Source of the DNA: Olsenella sp. KGMB02461 | GTDB taxonomy: Bacteria; Actinomycetota; Coriobacteriia; Coriobacteriales; Atopobiaceae | Direction: 5' to 3' | Length of the DNA stretch: 64,000 bases | Assembly (NCBI RefSeq): GCF_012584445.1 | Contig: NZ_JABAHI010000006.1 | Coordinates: forward strand, 124,001-188,000 | In this document: positions 43,700 through 59,056 of the stretch, one piece after another | How positions within the stretch are numbered: position 1 is the first letter of the stretch | How the letters are laid out: the number at the start of each line of letters is the position of its first letter | Notes under the pieces: model-generated | Told to the model about the DNA's origin: nothing | Databases searched by the model: none | The model's input: the letters and a program-made list of their open reading frames with translations, nothing else | Made by a program: the position numbers and the translations under genes

Positions 43700-44533
43700 C
43701 TACTTCGTCTTGCGACGACGGATGATGAGGCGGTTCGAACCCTTCTTGGGATCGCGGGTCTTGGCGCCCTTGGAAGGCTTGCCCCAGGGGGACACAGAGG
43801 GACGGCCAGAGGTGTGGTTCTTGCCCTCGCCGCCGCCGTGGGGGTGGTCCACAGGGTTCATGACGGTACCGCGGACAGTGGGGCGCACACCCTTGTAGCG
43901 GTTGCGGCCAGCCTTGCCGATGGTGATGTTGGAGTGCTCGGCATTGCCCACTTCGCCTACAGTGGCGCGGCAGGTGATGAGCACGCGACGCATCTCGGAG
44001 GAAGGCATACGCAGCACGGCGTAGTTACCTTCCTTGCCCATGAGCTGCACGGAAGTGCCGGCAGAACGGGCGATGGCAGCGCCTTTGCCCGGCTGGAACT
44101 CGATGGCGTGGACAAGAGTACCTACAGGGATATTGGCGAGGGGCAGCGCGTTGCCGGGCTTGATGTCGGCGTCAGGGCCACTCAGCACGGTGTCGCCCAC
44201 CTTGAGGCCGCGAGGGGCCAGAATGTAGGCCTTTGCGCCGTCTGCATAGTGAAGCAGAGCGATGCGAGCAGAGCGGTTGGGGTCGTACTCGATGGTGGCA
44301 ACCTTGGCGGGCACGCCGTCCTTGTTGCGCTTGAAGTCAATCTTGCGGAACTTGCGCTTCACACGGCCGCCCTGATGGCGGGTGGTGATGCGACCGGTGT
44401 TGTTGCGACCGGCCTTGACGGGCAGCGGCTCGAGAAGGGACTTCTCGGGCGTAGTGCAGGTGACCTCAGAGAAGTCCGAGATCGTCTGGAAACGCCTGCC
44501 GGGGCTCGTCGGCTTGAGGTGCTTGATTCCCAT
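43700..44533 (-). CDS. rplB: 50S ribosomal protein L2
   Basis: A 277-residue L2 with [20 protein letters not shown] and the peptidyl-transferase-near [14 protein letters not shown] containing the conserved His. Downstream of a 167-bp gap that follows rplW. Confidence 0.97.
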   Translation of the reverse strand: MGIKHLKPTSPGRRFQTISDFSEVTCTTPEKSLLEPLPVKAGRNNTGRITTRHQGGRVKRKFRKIDFKRNKDGVPAKVATIEYDPNRSARIALLHYADGAKAYILAPRGLKVGDTVLSGPDADIKPGNALPLANIPVGTLVHAIEFQPGKGAAIARSAGTSVQLMGKEGNYAVLRMPSSEMRRVLITCRATVGEVGNAEHSNITIGKAGRNRYKGVRPTVRGTVMNPVDHPHGGGEGKNHTSGRPSVSPWGKPSKGAKTRDPKKGSNRLIIRRRKTK

Positions 44534-44700
44534 GGTTAAATTCCCTTTCGTATGTTCCGATGGCCACAGGCTTCTAAGGGAAGAGGGCTACCGATAAGCC
44601 CAAACACCTGTGACGCCGGATTACCACGGCTCCGCGCGTATCCATAGCGAAGCCGTAAAGACAGGCCCTCAGTGGTTGCAGAGCCTGACATTGACGGTGG
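44534..44700 (-). other. Unusually long rplW-rplB gap
   Basis: 167 bp where neighbouring genes nearly touch. On the - strand an ACGGCTTCGC/GCGGAGCCGT hairpin forms near 44625-44665. No U run, promoter or frame is convincing. A possible mRNA regulatory structure. Confidence 0.4.
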
Positions 44701-44997
44701 TTACTCGGCGACCGATTGGCCGAAGATCTCGATGGAGTCGCCCTCGGCCAGCGTGACGATGGCCTTCTTCCAGCGGCGGGTCTTGCCGGCGACATAGCGC
44801 ACGCGCTTGGTCTTAGGCTTCACCCAGGCGGTGTTCACCTTGGTGACCTTGACGCCAAAGATCTTCTCAACGGCCTGAGCGATCTCCTCTTTGGGGGCCT
44901 GAGGGGCCACCTCGAAGGTGTACTTGTTCTCGCCCATCTGATCGAAGGTGCGCTCAGACACGACAGGGCGAATGATGACGTTGTAGACGGAGTTCAT
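44701..44997 (-). CDS. rplW: 50S ribosomal protein L23
   Basis: A 98-residue L23 at the exit tunnel (NVIIRPVVSERTFDQM, VNTAWVKPKTKRVRY). Its ATG overlaps the rplD stop by 1 bp. Confidence 0.97.
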   Translation of the reverse strand: MNSVYNVIIRPVVSERTFDQMGENKYTFEVAPQAPKEEIAQAVEKIFGVKVTKVNTAWVKPKTKRVRYVAGKTRRWKKAIVTLAEGDSIEIFGQSVAE

Positions 44998-45623
44998 TAG
45001 ACGAGCGCCTCCTCAAGGGTCGTAGCAACGGCCTCAGGCATGACCAGGGCGGCGTTGTCAACGAGATTGTGGGTGTTAGCCTCGCGCACGCCAATGACAC
45101 GCACCTTGGGAAGGTTGCGGAAGGACAGGAAGGCCTCCACCGCGTCATTGGGAAGCACCACAGTGACGCGCTTGTCGGCGACGCCCAGGGCAGCCAGCAG
45201 GGCCTTGGCCTGCTTGGTGCAAGGCTTGTCGAAAGCCATCTCGTCTACCACATAAAGCTCGCCGTCGGCCAGCTTGGCGGAGAGAGCCGAACGCATGGCC
45301 AGCTTGGCCTCTTTGTTGTTGGTGCGCTTGTTGTGGGTGCGAGGGGTGGGGCCAAAGGGCACGCCGCCGCCTACCCACTGGGTGGCGCGAATGGAACCCT
45401 GGCGGGCACGACCGGTGCCCTTCTGACGCCAAGGCTTCTTGCCGCCACCGGAGACCTCAGAGCGGCCCTTGGTGTCGTGGGTGCCTTGACGCAGCGAAGA
45501 GAGGTAGTTCTTCACGACTAGGTGCATCACCGGGATATTTGGCTCAATGCCAAAGACGCGAGAGTCGAGCTCGGCCGTGCGAACCGCCTGCCCCTCTGCG
45601 TTCTTGATTTCGATGTTGGACAT
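44997..45623 (-). CDS. rplD: 50S ribosomal protein L4
   Basis: A 208-residue L4 ([20 protein letters not shown] extended loop into the tunnel). ATG 45623 after AAGGAG; the GTG two codons upstream is part of the ribosome site region. L4 represses its own operon in other bacteria. Confidence 0.96.
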   Translation of the reverse strand: MSNIEIKNAEGQAVRTAELDSRVFGIEPNIPVMHLVVKNYLSSLRQGTHDTKGRSEVSGGGKKPWRQKGTGRARQGSIRATQWVGGGVPFGPTPRTHNKRTNNKEAKLAMRSALSAKLADGELYVVDEMAFDKPCTKQAKALLAALGVADKRVTVVLPNDAVEAFLSFRNLPKVRVIGVREANTHNLVDNAALVMPEAVATTLEEALV

Positions 45624-45670
45624 CTTCACTCCTTGAATAGCCTAAGAGGTTCTACTAGAGATAAGGGCCC

Positions 45671-46291
45671 TTAGGCCATGCGGATCTGAACCAGCGCGTT
45701 CTTGCCACCAGGTACCGCACCCTTGATGAGCATGAGGTTTTGCTCGGGATCGACGGAGACCAGCTTGAGGTTCTTGACCGTGACGCGCTCGTCGCCCATG
45801 TGACCGGCCATGTGCAGGCCCTTGCGCACGCGGGCGGGATAGGCACACTGACCAATGGAGCCGGGCTTGCGCTGGTTGCGGGAGCCGTGGGTGATGGGGC
45901 CGCAAGCGAAGTTCCAGCGCTTGATGGTGCCCTGGAAGCCCTTGCCCTTGGAGGTGCCGGTGACGTCTACCGCAGCAACCTCTGCGAAATCAGCCACGGT
46001 AACCACGTCGCCCACCTTGTGATCGGCGGCGTTCTCCAAGCGCACCTCGCGCAGATAGCGCATAGGCTCGACGCCGGCCTTGGCGAAATGGCCCTTCATA
46101 GGCTTGTTCACGCGGGAAGGCTTGATCTCGCCAAAGCCGATCTGCACGGCATCGTAGCCGTCGGTGGCTTCAGACTTGACCTGGGAGACAACGCAGGGGC
46201 CGGCCTGAACGACCGTCACGGGAACGACGTTGTCGTCCTCGTCCCACACCTGAGTCATCCCGATCTTGCGGCCGAGAATCGTGTTGACCAT
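45671..46291 (-). CDS. rplC: 50S ribosomal protein L3
   Basis: A 206-residue L3 ([36 protein letters not shown]). First gene after a 397-bp gap with a terminator, so probably first in its transcription unit. AAGGA site before ATG. Confidence 0.97.
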   Translation of the reverse strand: MVNTILGRKIGMTQVWDEDDNVVPVTVVQAGPCVVSQVKSEATDGYDAVQIGFGEIKPSRVNKPMKGHFAKAGVEPMRYLREVRLENAADHKVGDVVTVADFAEVAAVDVTGTSKGKGFQGTIKRWNFACGPITHGSRNQRKPGSIGQCAYPARVRKGLHMAGHMGDERVTVKNLKLVSVDPEQNLMLIKGAVPGGKNALVQIRMA

Positions 46292-46530
46292 ACGTATTCC
46301 TTACCTTTGGTGGTCATGGGACCGCAGGCGCTGTTTGTGCCTGTCCCCAGCGGACCACATCCTGTGGGAATGTGCCAAAAGGGATACGCCCGGTGCCGTG
46401 GTATAGACGCGGCACAGAAATACCCAAATTGACAGCTTGATCAGTATAGGGCTTAGAAGCCGTTTCCACGACTTCTCCCAAATCTTTTTTCGAAGCCCAA
46501 AAACCCTGCATATCACTTCCTTGAGAGGCG

Positions 46531-46573
46531 GGAGTGTTTCTCGGCATTGAAAAGAGCTGCCGAGAAACGCTCT
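46531..46573. other. Hairpin of two facing TTCTCGGCA copies
   Basis: AGTGTTTCTCGGCA and TGCCGAGAAACGCT (46534-46547 and 46558-46571) pair almost perfectly across an 11-base loop in the rpsJ-rplC gap. No U run on either strand. Confidence 0.7.
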
Positions 46574-46600
46574 ACGTTGCTCGCAGTGGGCGTTTTGGGC

Positions 46601-46638
46601 AAGAAAAGCGCTCCCCTCCTGGCTTTGGAAGGGAGCGC
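46601..46638 (-). terminator. Intrinsic terminator after rpsJ
   Basis: GCGCTCCC/GGGAGCGC (46608-46615, 46631-46638) with further inner pairs, followed on the - strand by TTTTCTT. Confidence 0.85.
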
Positions 46639-46688
46639 CAATTGTGCAGCAACCGGTGAGCTATGAGCTTACCTGGGGTGCGCAGGCC

Positions 46689-47003
46689 TTAGGCATCGAG
46701 CTTGATGTCGATCTCTACGCCAGCGGGAAGGTCGAGACGCATGAGGGAGTCGACGGTCTCAGAGGGGGGATCAAGGATGTCGATGAGGCGCTTGTGGGTG
46801 CGCATCTCGAATTCCTCGCGGGAGTCCTTGTCCTTGTGGGGCGAGCGGATGACGCAGTAGACGTTGCGCTCGGTGGGCAGGGGGATGGGGCCGGACACGC
46901 GAGCGCCGGTCTTCTGAGCGGTTTCGACGATCTGCTTAGAGGACTGATCCACCAGCTCGTGGTCGAATCCCTTCAGACGGATCCTGATCTTTTGGCTAGA
47001 CAC
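46689..47003 (-). CDS. rpsJ: 30S ribosomal protein S10
   Basis: A 104-residue S10 ([20 protein letters not shown]). Start codon GTG 47003 with GGAGG. It belongs to the rpsL-rpsG-fusA unit here and is cut off from rplC by a terminator. Confidence 0.96.
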   Translation of the reverse strand: MSSQKIRIRLKGFDHELVDQSSKQIVETAQKTGARVSGPIPLPTERNVYCVIRSPHKDKDSREEFEMRTHKRLIDILDPPSETVDSLMRLDLPAGVEIDIKLDA

Positions 47004-47044
47004 TTGGTACCTCCATTGGTGAGCGGTAATGCCCGCGGTTATCT

Positions 47045-49141
47045 TTAGGCGTTGCCGCCGGCTTTGCTAATGATTTCGTCGGCGACACCCTTGGGCACCG
47101 GCTCGTACTCAGCGAACTGCATGGTGTAGCTAGCGCGACCCTGCGTTTGCGAGCGGAGGTCGGTAGCGTAGCCAAACATCTCGCCCAGGGGCACCTTGGC
47201 CTTGATGACCTTGGTGTTACGACGGTCCTCCATGCCCTCGATCTTGCCGCGGCGGGAGGACAGGTTGCCCATGACGTCACCCATGTACTCCTCGGGAGTC
47301 TCAACCTCGACGGCCTCGATGGGCTCGAGCAGCACGGGCTTGGACTTGCGCAGGGCGTCCTTGATGGCCATGGAACCGGCGATCTTAAAGGCAGCCTCGG
47401 AGGAGTCGACCTCGTGGTAGGAGCCGTCGGTAAGGGTCACCTTGACGTCCACGACGGGGTAGCCGGCGACCACGCCGGACTCCAGGGCCTCCTGGATGCC
47501 TTTGTCAATGGAGGGGATGTACTCCTTGGGCACCACGCCGCCCACGATGGCGTTGACAAACTCGTAGCCGGCGCCGGGCTCCTGGGGCTCCAGGTCGATG
47601 ATGGCGTGACCATACTGGCCACGGCCGCCGGACTGGCGAACGAACTTGCCTTCGGCATGCTTGACGGGCTGGCCAGCGGTCTCGCGGTAGGCCACCTGAG
47701 GCTTGCCTACGTTGCACTCCACCTTGAACTCGCGACGCAGGCGGTCGACGATGATCTCCAGGTGCAGCTCGCCCATGCCGGCGATGATGGTCTGGCCGGT
47801 CTCGGGATCGGTGTGCACCTTGAAGGTGGGGTCTTCCTCGGCCAGTTTGGCCAGACCCACGCTCATCTTCTCCTGGTTAGCCTTGTCCTTGGGCTCCACG
47901 GCCACATCGATGACGGGCTCGGCGAACTCGATGGACTCCAGGATGATGGGATGATGCTGATCGCAAAGGGTCTCGCCGGTGGTGGTGTTCTTGAGGCCCA
48001 CCACGGCCACGATGTCTGCAGTGGAGCAAGACTCGCGGTCCACGCGGTCGTTGGCGTTCATCTCGAGGATGCGGCCAAAGCGCTCGCGATCTTCCTTCAC
48101 GGAGTTGTAGACATAGCTACCGGACTCGGCGACGCCCGAGTAGACGCGCACATAGGTGAGCTTGCCCACGTAGGGGTCGGTCATGATCTTGAAGGCCAAG
48201 GCCGAGAAGGGCTCGTCATTGGAGGGCTTGCGGATCTCGGTCTCGCCGGTCTTGGGGTTGACGCCTTCCACGGGAGGAATGTCCAGGGGGCTGGGCAGAT
48301 AGTCGATGACGGCGTCCAAGAGCTCCTGAATGCCCTTGTTCTTGTAGGCGGAGCCCACGAATACGGGGTTCATGCCATTGGCAAGAACGGCAGCGCGGAT
48401 AGCGGCTTTGAGGACGTCTACAGGGATCTCCTCGTCCTCCAGGACCAGCTCCATGAGCTCGTCGGAGTAGTCGGCGGCAGCGTCTACCAGCTCGCCGCGC
48501 TTCTCCTCGGCCAGCTCAGCGAACTCGTCGGGGATGGAATCCAAGGGCTCGGGATAGATCATGCCCTTGGCATCCTCTTTGAAGTCCCAGGCGGTCATGG
48601 TGACCAGGTCGATAATGCCCCAGAAGTTGTTCTCGGCGCCCATGGGGACCTGAGCGGCCACCGCAGGAGCAGAGAGACGGTCCTTCATGGTCTCGATGGC
48701 ATTGAAGAAGTCGGCGCCCACACGGTCGTACTTGTTGATGAAGGCGATGCGGGGGACGTTGTAGGTAGAGGCCTGGCGCCACACGGTCTCAGATTGGGGC
48801 TGCACGCCGGCCACGGCGTCAAAGACGGCCACGGCGCCATCGAGCACGCGCAGGGAACGCTCGACCTCAGAGGTGAAGTCCACGTGGCCCGGGGTGTCGA
48901 TGATCTGAATGACGTGGTCCTTCCAGAAGCAGGTGGTAGCGGCGGAGGTAATGGTTACGCCACGCTCCTGCTCCTGCACCATCCAGTCCATGGTGGCAGC
49001 ACCGTCATGGACCTCGCCGATCTTGTGGGTCTTGCCGGTGTAATAAAGAATGCGCTCGGTCGTGGTGGTCTTACCGGCATCGATGTGGGCCATGATGCCG
49101 ATGTTGCGCATGTTTTCTAGCGTGTACTTACTTTTGGCCAT
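47045..49141 (-). CDS. fusA: Elongation factor G
   Basis: A 698-residue GTPase that drives translocation. G1 loop [11 protein letters not shown] (18-28), [18 protein letters not shown]; domains II-V follow ([29 protein letters not shown]). Between rpsG and rpsJ. Confidence 0.98.
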   Translation of the reverse strand: MAKSKYTLENMRNIGIMAHIDAGKTTTTERILYYTGKTHKIGEVHDGAATMDWMVQEQERGVTITSAATTCFWKDHVIQIIDTPGHVDFTSEVERSLRVLDGAVAVFDAVAGVQPQSETVWRQASTYNVPRIAFINKYDRVGADFFNAIETMKDRLSAPAVAAQVPMGAENNFWGIIDLVTMTAWDFKEDAKGMIYPEPLDSIPDEFAELAEEKRGELVDAAADYSDELMELVLEDEEIPVDVLKAAIRAAVLANGMNPVFVGSAYKNKGIQELLDAVIDYLPSPLDIPPVEGVNPKTGETEIRKPSNDEPFSALAFKIMTDPYVGKLTYVRVYSGVAESGSYVYNSVKEDRERFGRILEMNANDRVDRESCSTADIVAVVGLKNTTTGETLCDQHHPIILESIEFAEPVIDVAVEPKDKANQEKMSVGLAKLAEEDPTFKVHTDPETGQTIIAGMGELHLEIIVDRLRREFKVECNVGKPQVAYRETAGQPVKHAEGKFVRQSGGRGQYGHAIIDLEPQEPGAGYEFVNAIVGGVVPKEYIPSIDKGIQEALESGVVAGYPVVDVKVTLTDGSYHEVDSSEAAFKIAGSMAIKDALRKSKPVLLEPIEAVEVETPEEYMGDVMGNLSSRRGKIEGMEDRRNTKVIKAKVPLGEMFGYATDLRSQTQGRASYTMQFAEYEPVPKGVADEIISKAGGNA

Positions 49142-49171
49142 AGGTATTAGCTCTCCTCTAGGCTGTGTGGG

Positions 49172-49642
49172 TTACCAGCGGTAGTGCGAGAAAGCACGGT
49201 TGGCCTCGGCCATCTTGAAGACGTCCTCGCGCTTCTTCACCGAGGCGCCGACGCCATTGGAGGCGTCGATGATCTCGTTGGCGAGACGGTCGGCCATGGT
49301 CTTCTCCTTGCGGGAGCGAGAGAAGCCCACGATCCAACGGATGGCAAGCGTGGTGGAACGGCGGGAGTTGACCTCCATGGGCACCTGATAGGTGGCGCCA
49401 CCCACGCGCTTAGGCTTGACCTCGAGGGTAGGACGCACGTTGTCCATAGCCTTCTTGAAGACGGTCAGAGGATCCTGGCCTGTCTTCTCAGCGACCTGAT
49501 CGAAGGCACTGTAGACAATGCGCTCAGCGACGGACTTCTTGCCGTCGAGGAGAACCTTGTTGATAAGCTGAGTGACCAAACGGTTGTTGTAGACGGCATC
49601 GGGCGCGATTTCGCGACGGGTTGCAGCTGCACGACGCGGCAT
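49172..49642 (-). CDS. rpsG: 30S ribosomal protein S7
   Basis: A 156-residue S7 ([20 protein letters not shown]). Start at ATG 49642, 40 bp after rpsL. Confidence 0.97.
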   Translation of the reverse strand: MPRRAAATRREIAPDAVYNNRLVTQLINKVLLDGKKSVAERIVYSAFDQVAEKTGQDPLTVFKKAMDNVRPTLEVKPKRVGGATYQVPMEVNSRRSTTLAIRWIVGFSRSRKEKTMADRLANEIIDASNGVGASVKKREDVFKMAEANRAFSHYRW

Positions 49643-49682
49643 ATAAATCTCCTTAAATGTGCTTTAGTGACGGGAGCGGGTG

Positions 49683-50051
49683 CTAGGAGCGCTTGGCGCC
49701 GTAGCGGGAACGGGACTGCTTGCGGTTCTGCACGGCTGCGCAGTCGTAAGCGCCACGGATGATCTTGTAACGCACGCCAGGCAGGTCGCGTACACGGCCG
49801 CCACGCACGAGCACGATGGAGTGCTCCTGGAGGTTGTGGCCCTCACCAGGGATGTAAGCCGTAACCTCGATGCCGTTTACCAGGCGCACACGGGCGACCT
49901 TACGGAGTGCGGAGTTAGGCTTCTTAGGGGTGGTGGTGAACACGCGGGTGCATACGCCACGCTTCTGGGGGTTGCCCTGAAGTGCGGGCTTTTGGGACTT
50001 AGCCTTGGTGCTCTTGCGGCCCTGACGGACCAGCTGGTTGATGGTAGGCAA
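49683..50051 (-). CDS. rpsL: 30S ribosomal protein S12
   Basis: A 122-residue S12 ([39 protein letters not shown], with the streptomycin-site Lys residues in place). The start is TTG 50051 behind AAGGAG; no in-frame ATG or GTG lies close by. First gene of the rpsL-rpsG-fusA-rpsJ unit with a strong promoter about 85 nt upstream. Confidence 0.95.
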   Translation of the reverse strand: MPTINQLVRQGRKSTKAKSQKPALQGNPQKRGVCTRVFTTTPKKPNSALRKVARVRLVNGIEVTAYIPGEGHNLQEHSIVLVRGGRVRDLPGVRYKIIRGAYDCAAVQNRKQSRSRYGAKRS

Positions 50052-50141
50052 GTTTTTTCTCCTTCGTACCTTTTGACGCTCACATCGACCGTATGTAAGA
50101 GGCGACGCAGCACAACATCGCCTGGATCGGCGCAAGTGAGA

Positions 50142-50170
50142 ATACTATGACTGGTTTTATTTGATGTCAA
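50142..50170 (-). promoter_or_regulatory. Sigma-70-type promoter of rpsL-rpsG-fusA-rpsJ
   Basis: On the - strand TTGACA (50165-50170), exactly 17 bp, then TAGTAT (50142-50147). Confidence 0.85.
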
Positions 50171-50264
50171 TTGCACACCGGCCCGGGCGTATCCCATTTC
50201 ACTGGGCCTCCACGGAAGCCCTTTCTAGAAAGCTCTCCCCTATCCGTGCGCGACACCCAAACAC

Positions 50265-50298
50265 AAAAAGGAAGTCTCCCTATAGAGAGACTTCCTTT
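50265..50298 (-). terminator. Intrinsic terminator after the HTH gene
   Basis: AAAGGAAGTCTC/GAGACTTCCTTT (50267-50278, 50287-50298), 12 bp perfect, with TTTTTGTG following on the - strand. Confidence 0.9.
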
Positions 50299-50393
50299 CC
50301 ACCAAGGACTCACGAAAACCCATGCAAGGGCTTCTCGGTATTTGCGAAGTATAGAAGCACCTCGCAAGGCACCGTTCATCCCATAGCGCTCAA

Positions 50394-50609
50394 CTAGGCA
50401 TTCTTGCGAGGACGGCCGCGCTTCTTGGGACGCAGTGCCGCGGCACCGCCGTCACGATAGGAAGCGCACCAACGGAAGAATGCGCTCTTGGAAGCCACAC
50501 CGTGGCTCTGCATGGCGTCGCTTGCCGTCATACCGCGATCCAGATGATCCTCGACGGCCTTGAGCTTAGTCTCGTAGGTGTACGAGTTACGCTGAGCTCC
50601 GGTTTGCAT
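50394..50609 (-). CDS. Small orphan helix-turn-helix protein, transposase OrfA-like
   Basis: A 71-residue basic protein. TYETKLKAVEDHLDRGMTASDAMQSHGV looks like the N-terminal HTH of IS3/IS150-type transposase OrfA, ending ALRPKKRGRPRK. No OrfB, inverted repeats or direct repeats are next to it, and it has its own terminator, so it is not a complete insertion sequence. GGGGTGGG precedes the ATG. It lies between rpoC and rpsL, one of the most conserved neighbourhoods of the genome. Function unknown; could be a domesticated DNA-binding protein. Confidence 0.65.
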   Translation of the reverse strand: MQTGAQRNSYTYETKLKAVEDHLDRGMTASDAMQSHGVASKSAFFRWCASYRDGGAAALRPKKRGRPRKNA

Positions 50610-50765
50610 AATCCCACCCCGTTACTTTTGACGCTTGCACGCCAGGGGCCTATCCCCCAGTTTTGCAAGTTAGTCCAGGTAATCGAACGTTGCTGATTTG
50701 TGGTTACCCGTGTGAAACCTTATATTGCAAGCCAACGCGAAATAGAGCGGATAGAACCCCATTTC

Positions 50766-50810
50766 ACACAAAAGGGAGTCAGTTTCTACGCGAACCTGAC
50801 TCCCTTTTTT
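50766..50810. terminator. Bidirectional-looking terminator after rpoC
   Basis: AAAGGGAGTCAG/CTGACTCCCTTT (50771-50782, 50796-50807), with TTTTGTG after it on the - strand (serving rpoC) and TTTTTT on the + strand. Confidence 0.9.
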
Positions 50811-50834
50811 ATGTGTCTTGAGACTTGCTGAGTC

Positions 50835-55253
<4,419 letters not shown>

Positions 55254-55257
55254 GAGG

Positions 55258-58200
55258 CTACTCCTTCTCGGAATCGATGTCGGCAACGAGGTCTACGGTG
55301 GGGGCGCCAATGAGGTCGTCTGCCCCAGCAAACACGTCCACGGCATCCTCGGTGACCTGAGCGGGCACCTGAGAAGGCGCCTCCTCGGTCTTGTAGACGA
55401 TAGGCTCGATATCCAGGGCGAGCGAGCGGATCTCTTTCACCAGCACCTTGAAGGCCTCAGGGATAGAGGCGTCAGGCACGTTCTCGCCCTTGACAATAGC
55501 CTCGTAGGCCTTCACGCGACCGTTGGTGTCGTCGGACTTGATGGTGAGGATCTCCTGGAGGACGTTGGCCGCACCATAGGCATAGAGGGCCCAGACCTCC
55601 ATCTCGCCGAAGCGCTGGCCGCCAAACTGCGCCTTGCCTCCCAGGGGCTGCTGGGTGATGAGGCTGTAAGGGCCAGTAGAGCGAGCATGGATCTTGTCGT
55701 CGACCATGTGGCCCAGCTTGAGGATGTAGCTGGTACCCACGGTGATCTTGTCGTTGAACGGCTCGCCAGTGCGGCCGTCATAGAGGGTGGTCTTGCCAAA
55801 GGAGTTGAGCTGAGGCACGAAGGACTCCATCATGGCGTCGCCGTACTCCTCTTTGGCACGGTTGATGAGATTGGTGTTGGTGCGGCGGATGCACTCAGCC
55901 ACCTCGTCGCCAGTGGCGCCGTCGAAGACGGGCGTAGAGACCGGCATAGGACCAGGCACATAGGCATCGGAGTCGGCGTTCTCGGTATCCCAGCCATTGG
56001 CGGCGCACCAACCGATGTGGCACTCGAGGAGCTGGCCCACGTTCATACGGGAAGGTACGCCCAAGGGGTCCAGAAGGACGTCCACAGGAGTGCCGTCGGC
56101 CATGTAGGGCATGTCTTCCACAGGCAGCACCTTGCAGACCACGCCCTTGTTGCCGTGGCGACCGGCGATCTTGTCGCCCTGCTGGATCTTGCGGCGCTGG
56201 GCCACAAAGACGCGCACCATCTCGTTGACTCCGGGAGGCAGCTCGTCGCCGTTCTCGCGCGCGAAGCGCACCACGTCCACCACGCGTCCATAGGCGCCGT
56301 GAGGCATCTTGAGGGAGGTGTCGCGCACGTCATGGGCCTTAGCGCCAAAGATGGCGTGCAGCAGGCGCTCCTCCACCGTAGGGGTAGTCTGGCCCTTAGG
56401 AGTCACTTTGCCCACCAGGATGTCGCCAGGGCCCACCTCGGCGCCAATGCGGATAATGCCGTCTGCGTCCAGGTTGGCCAGCATGTCCTGAGACAGGTTG
56501 GGGATCTCGCGGGTGATTTCCTCGGAGCCCAGCTTGGTGTCGCGGGCGTCGATCTCATGACGGGAGATGTTGATGGAGGTAAGCAGGTCCTCTTGCACCA
56601 CGCGCTCGGAGATGACGATACCGTCCTCGTAGTTGAAGCCCTCCCATGGCATATAGGCCACGGTGAGGTTTGCGCCCAGCGCCAGCTCGGAGTGGTCCAC
56701 AGAAGTGGAGTCAGCCAGAGGCTGGCCTGCCACCACGCGCTCGCCTACCTCGACGATGGGGCGGTGGTTGATGCAAGTGGACTGGTTGGAGCGCTCGTAT
56801 TTGGGCAGATCGTAGCGCTCAAGGCCCTCGTCGCCGGCATCGATCACGATGTGAGCGGCGTCTACCTCTACTACGGTGCCGTCGTGTGCCGAGCAGATCA
56901 ACTCGCCGGAGTCCAAAGCGGCACGATGCTCCATGCCGGTGCCTACCAGAGGAGCCACCGGACGGATGAGGGGCACTGCCTGGCGCTGCATGTTGGCGCC
57001 CATGAGGGTGCGCTTGGCGTCGTCATGCTCCAGGAAGGGAATGAGGGTGGCGGCTACCGAGAGCATCTGGCGAGGGGACACGTCCATGTAGTCGATGTCT
57101 GCCACGGGAGTCTCAGCAGGGGCGCCAAAGGAGCCGTCATAGTCGCGGGTACGGGCTACGACGCGCTCGGCCTCTACCAGCTTGCCCGAGGGGTCAAGCT
57201 CCACAAAGCGACCAGTCTTGTCGTCGATGGGAGTATCGGCAGGGGCGATGATGTGATCTTCTTCCTCATCTGCCGTCATCCAGTCGATGATGTCGGTGGC
57301 ACAGCCGTCTACCACGCGACGGTAGGGCGTCTCGATGAAGCCGTACTCGTTCACGTGGGCGAAGAGCGCCAACGTGCCGATAAGGCCGATGTTGGGGCCT
57401 TCGGGCGTCTCGATGGGGCACATACGCGCATAGTGGGAGTTGTGAACGTCTCGCACTGCGGTAGGCACGTTAGTGCGGCGGCTGGAGCCAGACTTGTGGC
57501 CTGCCAGGCCACCAGGTCCCAAGGCAGAGAGACGACGCTTGTGGGTGAGGCCAGAAAGAGGGTTGGCCTGATCCATGAACTGCGACAGCTGAGAAGAGCC
57601 AAAGAACTCTTTGATGGCCGCCACAATGGGGCGAATGTTGATGAGGGACTGAGGCGTGATGTCATCGGGATCCTGGGATGCCATGCGCTCGCGCACCACG
57701 CGCTCCATACGGCTCATACCAATGCGGAACTGGTTTTGCACCAGCTCGCCAACGGTACGCACGCGACGATTGCCGAAGTGGTCGATGTCGTCCACCTTCT
57801 TGGCGGTATCGCCGTCACGCAGAGCCAGCAGGTAGCGAAGGGCGGCCACGATGTCCTCAGGGGTGAGCACATTGACGCCCTCAGCCACATCAAGATCGAG
57901 CTTCTTGTTGATCTTGTAACGGCCTACACGAGCCAGGTCGTAACGCTGAGGATTGAAGTACAGGCTGTCCAAAAGCGAACGGGCGGCATCCACCGTGGCG
58001 GGCTCGCCAGGGCGCTGGCGCTTGTAGAGCTCGATGAGCGCCTCTTCACGGGTCTTGGCAGTATCAGAGGCCAAGGCGTCAGCCAACACGTCAGACTCAC
58101 CCAGAAGCTCGGTGATCTCCTCGTCGGTCTCAGCGATGCCCAAGGCGCGCAGCATCAAGGTAGCGCTCTGACGACGTTTGCGGTCAACAGAGACGATGAG

Positions 58201-58740
58201 CTTGCCCTTCTTGTCGATCTCGAACTCGAGCCAAGCGCCACGGGCAGGAATGAACTGCACCTTATAGACGTCGACGTTGTTGTCGAGTTCTTTAGAGAAG
58301 TAGACACCGGGGGAACGCACGAGCTGGGAAACCACCACGCGCTCAGTGCCGTTGATGATGAAGGTGCCGCGGTCTGTCATAAGCGGGAAGTCGCCCATGA
58401 ACACCAGTTGCTCCTTGATCTCACCGGTCTCCTTGTTGGTGAAGCGGACCTCCACCAAAAGAGGGGCCTGGTAGGTGAGGTCTTTGGCACGGCACTCGGC
58501 CAAAGTATGGGCCGGGTCGCCAAACTCGTGGGTGCCAAAGGTAATCTCCATGGTGCCAGCGTTGTTTTCGATAGGAGAGCTCTCTGCGAAGGCATTCGCG
58601 AGCCCCTCCCCCATGAAACGCTCGAAGGATTCCTTTTGGACGGTGATGAGGTTGGGCAGCTCCATCGCAGGGCTGATCTTGCTGAAGCTCACGCGGCCCG
58701 TAGCGTCTGTGGAGGTGACGGAAGAGTTTGCGGTACGCAC
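55258..58740 (-). CDS. rpoB: DNA-directed RNA polymerase subunit beta
   Basis: A 1160-residue beta subunit. The rifampicin-binding region around residues 380-410 ([20 protein letters not shown], then [10 protein letters not shown]) is intact and has no obvious resistance substitution. The start is GTG 58740 behind AAAGGAGG; an ATG at 58767 would place this site inside the gene. Promoter 45-80 bp upstream. Confidence 0.97.
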   Translation of the reverse strand: MRTANSSVTSTDATGRVSFSKISPAMELPNLITVQKESFERFMGEGLANAFAESSPIENNAGTMEITFGTHEFGDPAHTLAECRAKDLTYQAPLLVEVRFTNKETGEIKEQLVFMGDFPLMTDRGTFIINGTERVVVSQLVRSPGVYFSKELDNNVDVYKVQFIPARGAWLEFEIDKKGKLIVSVDRKRRQSATLMLRALGIAETDEEITELLGESDVLADALASDTAKTREEALIELYKRQRPGEPATVDAARSLLDSLYFNPQRYDLARVGRYKINKKLDLDVAEGVNVLTPEDIVAALRYLLALRDGDTAKKVDDIDHFGNRRVRTVGELVQNQFRIGMSRMERVVRERMASQDPDDITPQSLINIRPIVAAIKEFFGSSQLSQFMDQANPLSGLTHKRRLSALGPGGLAGHKSGSSRRTNVPTAVRDVHNSHYARMCPIETPEGPNIGLIGTLALFAHVNEYGFIETPYRRVVDGCATDIIDWMTADEEEDHIIAPADTPIDDKTGRFVELDPSGKLVEAERVVARTRDYDGSFGAPAETPVADIDYMDVSPRQMLSVAATLIPFLEHDDAKRTLMGANMQRQAVPLIRPVAPLVGTGMEHRAALDSGELICSAHDGTVVEVDAAHIVIDAGDEGLERYDLPKYERSNQSTCINHRPIVEVGERVVAGQPLADSTSVDHSELALGANLTVAYMPWEGFNYEDGIVISERVVQEDLLTSINISRHEIDARDTKLGSEEITREIPNLSQDMLANLDADGIIRIGAEVGPGDILVGKVTPKGQTTPTVEERLLHAIFGAKAHDVRDTSLKMPHGAYGRVVDVVRFARENGDELPPGVNEMVRVFVAQRRKIQQGDKIAGRHGNKGVVCKVLPVEDMPYMADGTPVDVLLDPLGVPSRMNVGQLLECHIGWCAANGWDTENADSDAYVPGPMPVSTPVFDGATGDEVAECIRRTNTNLINRAKEEYGDAMMESFVPQLNSFGKTTLYDGRTGEPFNDKITVGTSYILKLGHMVDDKIHARSTGPYSLITQQPLGGKAQFGGQRFGEMEVWALYAYGAANVLQEILTIKSDDTNGRVKAYEAIVKGENVPDASIPEAFKVLVKEIRSLALDIEPIVYKTEEAPSQVPAQVTEDAVDVFAGADDLIGAPTVDLVADIDSEKE

Positions 58741-58792
58741 CAGGCATTTCCTCCTTTGAAACGGCATATAGCGGCAATTGTCGCAAATTAGT

Positions 58793-58821
58793 AATCTAGC
58801 CAAGAAACAAAGCTGAGTCAA
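58793..58821 (-). promoter_or_regulatory. Promoter of rpoBC
   Basis: On the - strand TTGACT (58816-58821), 17 bp, then TAGATT (58793-58798). Predicted leader about 45 nt. Confidence 0.75.
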
Positions 58822-58969
58822 TGCAACTATTGACATCAGAACAGATTCAGATAAACTACGGCCCTTCAGGCTCTGACCTGCGGTCTTGTGACCAGAATAT
58901 ATGAAGATTATGTGGATAGCTTTTTCTCGGCAGGAATCGATGCCAAGAACAGCCCCACCTTTTTATGCC

Positions 58970-59008
58970 AAAAAAGCGGGTCCCCTTCTGCAAGAGAAGA
59001 GAACCCGC
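58970..59008 (-). terminator. Intrinsic terminator between rplL and rpoB
   Basis: GCGGGT/ACCCGC (58976-58981, 59003-59008) with further inner TCTTCT-type pairs, followed on the - strand by TTTTTTGG. A partial terminator here is common and sets the ratio of ribosomal protein to polymerase. Confidence 0.82.
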
Positions 59009-59056
59009 GGGCTCTTTACAAAAACTAAGAGCTAAGGCCTAGAGACAAGGCGCCAG

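Larger units (their letters stand above)
46292..46688 (-). promoter_or_regulatory. rpsJ-rplC gap: terminator, 9-mer hairpin and probable rplC leader
   Basis: No gene in 397 bp. In - strand order: an intrinsic terminator (46601-46638), a hairpin of two facing TTCTCGGCA copies (46531-46573), a -10-like TATACT (46443-46448) without good -35, then leader hairpins GTGCCG/CGGCAC (46393-46415) and CCACA/TGTGG (46355-46367) before rplC. This would suit a separate promoter and a leader of about 145 nt. Confidence 0.5.
50052..50393 (-). other. Upstream region of the rpsL unit
   Basis: 342 bp without a gene: the terminator of the HTH gene (50265-50298), the rpsL promoter (50142-50170), and a roughly 84-nt leader. 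One near-copy of the 9-mer (TTCTCGGTA) lies at about 50332. Confidence 0.7.

Noticed and set aside
47147-49120. Open frame of 657 codons on the + strand across fusA
   Set aside because: Shadow of EF-G; Val/Gly/His-rich low-complexity translation without motifs.
50394-50609. Complete insertion sequence at the HTH gene
   Set aside because: No second transposase frame, terminal inverted repeats or target duplications are visible.
58910-58920. DnaA-box-like CTATCCACA upstream of rpoB
   Set aside because: A single site with one mismatch; expected by chance in 64 kb.
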